Shown one piece after another: positions 1 to 4,088 of a DNA stretch of 5,005 bases. How positions within the stretch are numbered: position 1 is the first letter of the stretch; the number at the start of each line of letters is the position of its first letter. The stretch comes from Wenzhouxiangella sp. (GTDB lineage: Bacteria > Pseudomonadota > Gammaproteobacteria > Xanthomonadales > Wenzhouxiangellaceae): contig SLJA01000206.1 of assembly GCA_007135355.1 (NCBI GenBank), forward strand, positions 1-5,005, written 5' to 3'. The translations under genes were made by a program, and so were the position numbers. Below the pieces are notes generated by a model that was given only the letters and a program-made list of their open reading frames with translations, searched no databases and was not told the origin of the DNA.

Positions 1-308
1 CCATTCCGCTGCCGCAGCTGGCCGTGCACTTTCACGATACCTATGGCCAGGCGCTGGCCAACATCATCACCTGTCTGGAGATCGGAGTCCGGGTGGTCGA
101 CACCGCCGTGGCCGGCCTGGGCGGCTGCCCTTACGCCCGCGGCGCAACCGGCAACGTGGCCAGCGAGGATGTGGTCTACATGCTGCAGGGAGTTGGCATG
201 GAAACCGGTATCGACTTGAACGCTCTGGCTCGAACCGGCGACTGGATTGCCGGTGAGCTCAGTCGTCCGCGCTCGCGGGCCGGACAGGCGGTACTCAAGC
301 GACATTGA
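1..308 (+). CDS. mvaB: Hydroxymethylglutaryl-CoA lyase, C-terminal part (5' end outside window)
   Basis: This enzyme cleaves 3-hydroxy-3-methylglutaryl-CoA to acetyl-CoA and acetoacetate, the last step of leucine breakdown, in the cytoplasm. The reading frame is open from base 3, giving 101 residues before TGA at 306-308. That is roughly the last third of a family that is usually about 300 residues long. Visible family signatures are HFHDTYGQALAN, whose two histidines correspond to the metal ligands, GLGGCPYA, which carries the conserved catalytic-loop cysteine, and GATGNVASED, whose Asn matches a metal ligand. All key residues in this part are present, so the gene looks intact. The segment following the motifs (VVYMLQGVGMETGIDL) also matches the family. 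The gene lies 108 bases upstream of an acyl-CoA dehydrogenase of the SDR type, in the same direction, which fits a branched-chain amino acid catabolism cluster. The N-terminal catalytic half cannot be judged here. Confidence 0.95.
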   Translation, partial: IPLPQLAVHFHDTYGQALANIITCLEIGVRVVDTAVAGLGGCPYARGATGNVASEDVVYMLQGVGMETGIDLNALARTGDWIAGELSRPRSRAGQAVLKRH

Positions 309-320
309 TTATCCTGGTTC

Positions 321-350
321 AACCGCAGATGAACGCGGATGAACGCTGAT
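321..350. repeat. Three tandem 10-bp units, consensus GAACGCNGAT
   Basis: Three consecutive 10-mers, AACCGCAGAT, GAACGCGGAT and GAACGCTGAT, lie in exact 10-base register in the gap after the HMG-CoA lyase gene. The three share the pattern RAMCGCNGAT. A T-rich tail (TTTTCTCT) follows. Similar ACNGCNGATGAAC-type short-period repeats are, from general knowledge, scattered between genes in many bacterial genomes, with unknown function. Periodicity and sequence are seen directly; dispersal in this genome is inferred. Confidence 0.6.
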
Positions 351-356
351 TTTCTC

Positions 357-381
357 TGAGCAGCGGCTGGCTTGCTGCTCA
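357..381. other. Stem-loop between the lyase and dehydrogenase genes
   Basis: TGAGCAGC (357-364) is the exact reverse complement of GCTGCTCA (374-381), giving an 8-bp stem with a 9-base loop. No T-run follows on either strand, so it is not a canonical intrinsic terminator. It may act as a 3'-end stabiliser or attenuating hairpin between the two genes, or be chance. It sits 35 bases before the dehydrogenase start codon. Confidence 0.35.
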
Positions 382-416
382 AGGCATTGATACGCAGATC
401 TTTGAGACTGGAAATC

Positions 417-1187
417 ATGAATTCCGCAGAAGTCAAGGCCGTCATTACCGGCGGCGTTTCAGGTTTGGGTTTTGCCGTGGCGCAGCGCTTGGTCGCTGAT
501 GGCGGCCGGGTGGCCTTGTTCGACGTCGATGTCGACAAGGCCGATGCAGCGGCCTCCGAGCTCGGCGGCAGTGCCGCACGATTTTTCAAAGTCGACGTGA
601 CCAGCGAGCCGGCCGTGACCGAAGCGCTTGCGGCGGCTGCTGACTGGCTTGGCGGGCTGAACGTGGCGGTCAACTGCGCCGGCATCCTCGGCGCCGGTCG
701 CGTCCTGGGGCGAGATGGCCCGATGCCGCTGGAGCGCTTCAGCGCCACCGTCATGGTCAACCTGGTCGGCAGCTTCAACGTGGCCAAGGCCGCGGCTGAA
801 CGTATGCAGCACAATGACCCGGGCGAGGACGGCGAGCGCGGCGTGATCATCAACACCGCATCGATCGCAGCCTTCGAAGGACAGATCGGCCAGGCCGCCT
901 ACTCAGCCTCCAAAGGCGGCGTGGTCGGCATGACCCTGCCGCTGGCGCGCGAGTTCGCTCGCTTCGGTGTGCGCGTGATGACCATTGCGCCCGGCGTGTT
1001 CCACACGCCGATGGTCGACATCATGCCGGAAGCGGTCCAGCAGGCACTGGGAGAATCCATCCCGTTTCCCAAACGACTGGGCCGGGGCGAAGAGTTTGCC
1101 GACCTGGCCGCGCACATCGTCGCCAATCGCTACTACAACGGCAGCGTTATCCGCCTGGATGGCGCGGTCCGCCTGGAACCCAAGTAA
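417..1187 (+). CDS. Short-chain 3-hydroxyacyl-CoA dehydrogenase (HSD10-like SDR)
   Basis: Predicted NAD-dependent cytoplasmic oxidoreductase of 256 residues, close to the 255-261 usual for the HSD10 / 3-hydroxy-2-methylbutyryl-CoA dehydrogenase group of classical SDRs. The Rossmann glycine motif TGGVSGLG is at residues 11-18. Asp36 at the end of the second strand (VALFDVD) points to NAD rather than NADP. NCAG is at 86-89, and the catalytic tetrad is Asn115, Ser149, Tyr162 and Lys166 (YSASK). IAPGVFHTPM (190-199) matches the family's substrate loop. The likely reaction is oxidation of short or branched 3-hydroxyacyl-CoAs in isoleucine or fatty acid breakdown. The neighbouring HMG-CoA lyase supports amino acid catabolism. 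ATG at 417 is chosen because homologues begin just before the glycine motif. The frame could open earlier at TTG 372, but that adds a non-conserved arginine-rich leader. The ribosome site is weak (GGAA, 3 bases before ATG), so coupling to upstream translation is possible. The exact substrate is not decided by sequence. Confidence 0.92.
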   Translation: MNSAEVKAVITGGVSGLGFAVAQRLVADGGRVALFDVDVDKADAAASELGGSAARFFKVDVTSEPAVTEALAAAADWLGGLNVAVNCAGILGAGRVLGRDGPMPLERFSATVMVNLVGSFNVAKAAAERMQHNDPGEDGERGVIINTASIAAFEGQIGQAAYSASKGGVVGMTLPLAREFARFGVRVMTIAPGVFHTPMVDIMPEAVQQALGESIPFPKRLGRGEEFADLAAHIVANRYYNGSVIRLDGAVRLEPK

Positions 1188-1246
1188 ACATCAGCCATGA
1201 AAGCTCGAACCCACCCATTGCAAAGCGCGCACACGAGACTGCCTAC

Positions 1247-1654
1247 ATGAAGACTTTCGCCGAGATTCAGTCCCAGATCGCGGAGCACTTTCGCGTGGTA
1301 TACACCGAGCCATTCATGCTGGCCCTGGAAGTCACGGTCGGATCATCGGGCCGGCGGCAGGACGTGTTCCTGGCCGAACTCAAAAACAGCGATGATCGGC
1401 GCATCCTGCGCCTGGAATCCAACATTGCACCACTGACCGAACACCAGGCCGAGAAGTGCCTGCGCGTCAACCTGATGCTCAGGATTGGCTATCTTGCCGT
1501 GGGGGACCTGGATGGCGTACCCTTCATCAAGCTGTGCCACAACCTCTTGTACGAGCAGCTCGATGAACACGGCCTGCGATACATCATCGAACATCTGGCA
1601 CACTTGGCCGATGGCATGGAGGAAACGCTGACAGGAGGTAATGACCACTTCTGA
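1247..1654 (+). CDS. Uncharacterised YbjN / type III chaperone-like small protein
   Basis: A 135-residue protein I cannot name with certainty. It has no signal peptide or membrane segment, so it is probably cytoplasmic. The predicted order is an N-terminal helix (about 2-16), beta strands around 17-31, 38-46 and 51-58, a helix after TEHQ (64-78), strands around 79-86 and 91-104, and a long C-terminal helix (106-127). The pattern helix-strands-helix-strands-helix, with an RRILRLESNIAPL segment, resembles the YbjN fold shared with type III secretion chaperones. This is a judgement from layout, not a confirmed match. The protein is mildly acidic at the C-terminus. ATG 1247 has only a weak purine stretch upstream (GAGA). 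Its first bases, ATGA, overlap the stop of a 17-codon mini-ORF. The mscS gene starts 53 bases downstream on the same strand, so co-transcription is likely. Nothing secretion-related is nearby, so a chaperone role in type III secretion is not supported. Confidence 0.8.
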   Translation: MKTFAEIQSQIAEHFRVVYTEPFMLALEVTVGSSGRRQDVFLAELKNSDDRRILRLESNIAPLTEHQAEKCLRVNLMLRIGYLAVGDLDGVPFIKLCHNLLYEQLDEHGLRYIIEHLAHLADGMEETLTGGNDHF

Positions 1655-1707
1655 CCCGGCGCCCCTCCCGTCGTCTCTCTCACCCACCAACTTCCGGGGA
1701 CTGAAGT

Positions 1708-2535
1708 ATGGAACAAGTCATAGCAGTGCTGGACCAATACAACATCATCGACGGCGGGATCCGCCTGCTCGGCGCCATCGTCATCTTCATCATCGGCCGC
1801 TGGATCGCGCGCCGCGTGGTCGGCGGCATCAGCCGCATCATGAGCAAGCGCGGTATCGACGACCTGCTGGTCAGCTTTATCAGCAACATCTTGAGCGTGG
1901 TGTTGCTGTTGGTCGTCGTTCTGGTGGCCGTGGGTCACCTCGGCATTGAAATCACGCCGCTGATCGCCATCCTCGGTGGCGCGGCCATTGCGGTTGGTTT
2001 CGCCCTGCAAAACAGCCTGAGCAACTTCGCTTCCGGCATCATGCTGGTCACCTTCCACCCCTTCGGCCGCGGCGACTTCGTTGAAGCCGGCGGCATATCC
2101 GGGGTGGTGCAGAACGTCGGCATTTTCAGCACCACGCTCAAGACTCCGGACAACCGCATGGTGATCGTCGGCAACGGCGCGATCACGGGCAGCGCGATCA
2201 CAAACTTTTCGGCCTACGATACCCGACGTATCGACCTGATCATTGGCGTCGACTACGGCGACGATCTGAAGCTGGCCCGGTCCACGATCGAGCGGGTGCT
2301 GCAGGCGCACGACAAAGTCCTCAAAGACCCCGAGCCGACCATCCTGCTGATGGAGCTGGGTGATTCCAGCATCGATTTCGCCGTGCGGCCCTGGGTCAAG
2401 TCCGAGGACTTCTGGGTTGTGCGCAGCGAACTGCTGGAACAGTTGAAAGGCGAGCTGGAAAAAGCCGGCTGTTCAATTCCCTTCCCGCAGCGGGATGTGC
2501 ATTTGCATCAGGTGCCGACCGACAAGGCGGCTTGA
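1708..2535 (+). CDS. mscS: Small-conductance mechanosensitive channel MscS
   Basis: Inner-membrane channel that opens on membrane tension and releases solutes after hypo-osmotic shock; family members form heptamers. The length, 275 residues, is close to E. coli MscS (286). Three membrane segments are visible: TM1 about 15-36, TM2 about 55-79 and pore-lining TM3 about 83-115 (PLIAILGGAAIAVGFALQ, then NSLSNFASG). The beta domain contains the FHPFGRGDFVEAGG segment, and the alpha/beta cage ends with CSIPFPQRDVHLH and a DKAA terminus like that of E. coli. Compared with E. coli from memory, the leucine gate residues 105 and 109 are Ile94 and Phe98, Gly113 is Asn102, and the PNG motif is GNG (155-157). 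The start is ATG 1708 with GGGGA 7 bases upstream; an in-frame TGA at 1702-1704 excludes any earlier start. The gene converges on the NYN gene across a 40-base repeat-filled gap. YnaI-type larger channels are excluded by length. Confidence 0.96.
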   Translation: MEQVIAVLDQYNIIDGGIRLLGAIVIFIIGRWIARRVVGGISRIMSKRGIDDLLVSFISNILSVVLLLVVVLVAVGHLGIEITPLIAILGGAAIAVGFALQNSLSNFASGIMLVTFHPFGRGDFVEAGGISGVVQNVGIFSTTLKTPDNRMVIVGNGAITGSAITNFSAYDTRRIDLIIGVDYGDDLKLARSTIERVLQAHDKVLKDPEPTILLMELGDSSIDFAVRPWVKSEDFWVVRSELLEQLKGELEKAGCSIPFPQRDVHLHQVPTDKAA

Positions 2536-2572
2536 GGTTTGAAGGGTTCGGGGTTCAGGTTTCAGGGTTCAG
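2536..2572. repeat. Degenerate 7-bp tandem repeat, G-rich (GGGTTCA type)
   Basis: The whole gap between the convergent mscS and NYN genes reads in 7-base register: GGTTTGA, AGGGTTC, GGGGTTC, AGGTTTC, AGGGTTC and AG. Each unit is a variant of AGGGTTC, similar in form to telomere-like heptamers. The + strand has four G-tracts between 2544 and 2567 (3, 4, 2 and 3 Gs), enough for a two-tier G-quadruplex. TTGAGG (2532-2537) and CCTCAA (2574-2579) flank it as a 6-bp inverted repeat reaching into both stop codons. No T-run terminator is visible for either gene. Confidence 0.6.
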
Positions 2573-2575
2573 TCC

Positions 2576-3436
2576 TCAATCCTCACCGCGGTAGCTCTTG
2601 ATGATGTAGCCGCCCGATTTCTCGTCGTGCTGCAGTTCCAGCAAACCGAGCTTCTCGGCTTGCTGCAACAGGTGGTTGAAGCTCTTGAAGCCATGGTAAC
2701 TCTCTGAAAAACCGGGCTTACGCCGCTTGAGCGCCTGCTTGATCATCGAGCCCCAGACTTTTTCTTCGGCGTCCCGATCGGAAAACAACGCTTCAGTGGT
2801 TTCCAGCAACAGATCAAAGGCTTCCTGAGCCTTGTTGTCCTGCGCGGGTGCCGGCGCCTCGGTCTTGCTGGGCGTTTTCTTCTTGCTCGCTTTCTTGCGC
2901 GTTTCCGCCTTGCGCTTGCTCTCGCTTTTGCGGATCAGATCATCGTAGAAAATGAACTCATCGCAGTTGGCGGTGAGCAGATCCGAGGTCGAACTTTTGA
3001 CACCGACGCCGATCACCGTCTTGTTGTTTTCGCGCAGCTTGGAAACCAGCGGCGAGAAGTCCGAGTCGCCGCTGATGACCACGAAAGTATCGACATGCGC
3101 CTTGGTATAACAAAGATCCAGAGCGTCCACGACCATGCGGATATCGGCCGAGTTCTTGCCCGACTGGCGCAGGTGCGGGATATCGATCATCTCGAAGGCG
3201 GCTTCGTGCATGGCGGCTTTGAAGTCGCGGTAGCGGCCCCAGTCGCAATAGGCCTTTTTGACCACGATATTGCCTTTCAGCAACAAGCGCTCCAGAACCT
3301 TCTGGATATCGAATGCGGCATATTTTGCATCGCGCACACCCAGGGCAATGTTTTCGAAATCACAAAACAAGGCCAGGTTGCGGGTTGTCGGGGGAGTAGG
3401 CAAGAGAACAGAACACGGATTGGGGGGATGCACCAT
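2576..3436 (-). CDS. NYN-domain predicted ribonuclease with C-terminal LOTUS/OST-HTH domain
   Basis: Predicted cytoplasmic RNA-processing or RNA-degrading protein of 286 residues. Residues 19-168 form a NYN (PIN-like) nuclease domain of the LabA/DUF88 type. It has CDFENI at 25-30 (acidic Asp26 with Asn29), KNSADIRMVVDALDL at 94-108 (Asp98, Asp104) and SGDSDFSPLVSKLRE at 122-136 (Asp124, Asp126), so the metal-binding acidic site looks complete. TSDLLTANCDEFIFYDDL (150-167) closes the domain. A Lys/Arg-rich linker (169-192) follows, then an Ala/Pro stretch, then about 203-282 with the LOTUS/OST-HTH winged-helix pattern (IKQALKRRKPGFSES, GFKSFNHLL, AEKLGLLEL, GGYII). That domain binds RNA in eukaryotic proteins such as MARF1. 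ATG 3436 is chosen over GTG 3454 because GAGGG lies 6 bases before it. The first 18 residues are proline-rich and not part of the domain. The gene is a single unit, divergent from the hydrolase and convergent with mscS. Its RNA target is unknown. Confidence 0.93.
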   Translation of the reverse strand: MVHPPNPCSVLLPTPPTTRNLALFCDFENIALGVRDAKYAAFDIQKVLERLLLKGNIVVKKAYCDWGRYRDFKAAMHEAAFEMIDIPHLRQSGKNSADIRMVVDALDLCYTKAHVDTFVVISGDSDFSPLVSKLRENNKTVIGVGVKSSTSDLLTANCDEFIFYDDLIRKSESKRKAETRKKASKKKTPSKTEAPAPAQDNKAQEAFDLLLETTEALFSDRDAEEKVWGSMIKQALKRRKPGFSESYHGFKSFNHLLQQAEKLGLLELQHDEKSGGYIIKSYRGED

Positions 3437-3442
3437 GGTAAG

Positions 3443-3447
3443 CCCTC
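3443..3447 (-). promoter_or_regulatory. Ribosome binding site GAGGG of the NYN gene
   Basis: CCCTC on the + strand reads GAGGG on the minus strand, 6 bases before ATG 3436. It lies inside the longer frame that starts at GTG 3454. This placement decides for the ATG start and against the 6-residue N-terminal extension (MRRGLT). Confidence 0.65.
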
Positions 3448-3474
3448 GGCGCACGCTTGTGCGGCTCAGACGCT

Positions 3475-3504
3475 ATCATCGGTGACCCACAGAGTGTCTG
3501 TCAC
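3475..3504 (-). promoter_or_regulatory. Candidate sigma70 promoter for the NYN gene
   Basis: On the minus strand, GTGACA (3504-3499) matches five of six bases of the -35 consensus and GATGAT (3480-3475) matches four of six of the -10, with an 18-base spacer. Transcription would start near 3468, leaving a leader of about 30 bases that includes the GAGGG site. On the + strand, TATCAT (3474-3479) could be a -10 for the divergent hydrolase gene, but no good -35 stands at 16-18 bases from it. The promoter is a by-eye prediction. Confidence 0.4.
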
Positions 3505-3505
3505 C
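3481..3505. promoter_or_regulatory. Inverted repeat GGTGAC-N13-GTCACC, possible operator
   Basis: GGTGAC (3481-3486) and GTCACC (3500-3505) are perfect reverse complements 13 bases apart, centred in the gap between the divergent NYN and hydrolase genes. It covers the spacer and -35 of the predicted NYN promoter. A second, offset palindrome, ACAGA-GTG-TCTGT, occupies 3489-3501. The position and symmetry suit a dimeric repressor. In a hydrolase transcript starting upstream it would instead form a leader hairpin. No specific regulator is recognised. Confidence 0.35.
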
Positions 3506-3536
3506 CCCTGTACTCACTCCGCACCGAGGAACGCCA

Positions 3537-4064
3537 ATGCACCTGGTCTTCAGCCACGGCCACTTGTCCAGTCCGCAGTCCAACAAAATCAAACGGCTCA
3601 CACCGCTGGCCCAGGCTCACGGCTGCCAAACCCTGGCGCTTGACTACCGCGACTTGCGCGATGACCCCGGCGGCCGCGTCGACCGACTTTGCCATCAGCT
3701 GCGCCAGTTTGATCAACCCGCCTTGCTGGTAGGCTCGTCCATGGGTGGTTATGTCTCGGTCGCCGCTGCCTGCCGCGTCCCGGTCCGCGGTCTGTTCCTG
3801 CTTGCACCAGCCCTGTACATGAACAGTCGCTATCCCGAGGCCGAACTCATCGAGCAGGATTATCCGGTGCAATCCGGGCCCATCAGCGTGATTCATGGCT
3901 GGCACGATGAACTCATTCCCTGGCAGAACGCCTTGCGCTTCGCCCGGGCCCGCGACGCGGCACTGCACCTGCTGGCGACGGATCACAGCATGCATGACGC
4001 CATGGACATCATCGAAAACTGCTTCGAATCCTTCCTTCTGGAAGCGTTAAAATCAAAGCACTAA
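3537..4064 (+). CDS. Small alpha/beta hydrolase (YqiA/RBBP9-like)
   Basis: Predicted cytoplasmic serine hydrolase or esterase of 175 residues, within the size of the YqiA/RBBP9-like compact alpha/beta hydrolases. The N-terminal strand is followed by SHGHLSSPQSNK (6-17), which resembles the family's HGFxSSPxSxK oxyanion region. The nucleophile elbow is GSSMGGY (66-72) with Ser68. HGWHDELIP (120-128) places the acid at Asp124, and ATDHSMHD (147-154) gives the catalytic His150. The triad is therefore complete and in order. There is no signal peptide and no lid domain insert. ATG 3537 has a strong GAGGA site 6 bases upstream. The stop is followed after 24 bases by malate dehydrogenase, suggesting a shared transcript. 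The natural substrate is unknown; YqiA of E. coli has been reported as an esterase on model substrates. A strict yqiA orthologue is not claimed. Confidence 0.88.
   Translation: MHLVFSHGHLSSPQSNKIKRLTPLAQAHGCQTLALDYRDLRDDPGGRVDRLCHQLRQFDQPALLVGSSMGGYVSVAAACRVPVRGLFLLAPALYMNSRYPEAELIEQDYPVQSGPISVIHGWHDELIPWQNALRFARARDAALHLLATDHSMHDAMDIIENCFESFLLEALKSKH
4048..4053 (+). promoter_or_regulatory. Weak candidate -10 box for malate dehydrogenase
   Basis: TAAAAT, five of six to the -10 consensus, lies in the last codons of the hydrolase gene in an A/T-rich patch that stands out from the G+C-rich surroundings. The best -35 candidate, TTCGAA (4023-4028), matches only three of six and is 19 bases away. 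It could give the malate dehydrogenase gene its own transcription, but support is thin. Confidence 0.22.
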
Positions 4065-4088
4065 CCCTCAAGCTTTCGGGAGACACCC

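Noticed and set aside
321..350. Repeats as a CRISPR array
   Set aside because: The units are 10 bases, directly abutting and without spacers. The 7-bp array at 2536-2572 fails for the same reason.
357..381. Stem-loop as a rho-independent terminator of the lyase gene
   Set aside because: The stem is perfect over 8 bp but no T-run follows it on either strand, so it is listed only as a stem-loop.
176..856. 226-codon open frame on the minus strand opposite the lyase and dehydrogenase genes
   Set aside because: It runs across two well-identified + strand genes and their gap, and its Ala/Ser/Thr/Arg/Pro-rich translation is typical of an antisense frame in G+C-rich DNA. No family motif is visible.
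1641..1949. 102-codon + strand frame starting right after AGGAGGT
   Set aside because: The spacing of 2 bases is too short for good initiation. Most of the frame overlaps mscS out of phase, and the product is Arg/His-rich without any recognisable fold.
1489..2310. 273-codon minus-strand open frame opposite mscS
   Set aside because: Its Asp/His/Ala/Val-rich, repetitive translation mirrors the hydrophobic codons of the MscS membrane segments. mscS itself is unmistakable, so this is a shadow.
2576..3536. NYN gene as part of a toxin-antitoxin or defence module
   Set aside because: It stands alone between a convergent channel gene and a divergent hydrolase. There is no small antitoxin-like gene, and the conserved single-gene LabA/NYN-LOTUS architecture argues for a housekeeping role.
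3095..3643. 182-codon + strand frame opposite the NYN gene, reaching into the hydrolase gene
   Set aside because: It is antisense to conserved NYN motifs, overlaps the hydrolase start out of frame and has no ribosome site or family motif.
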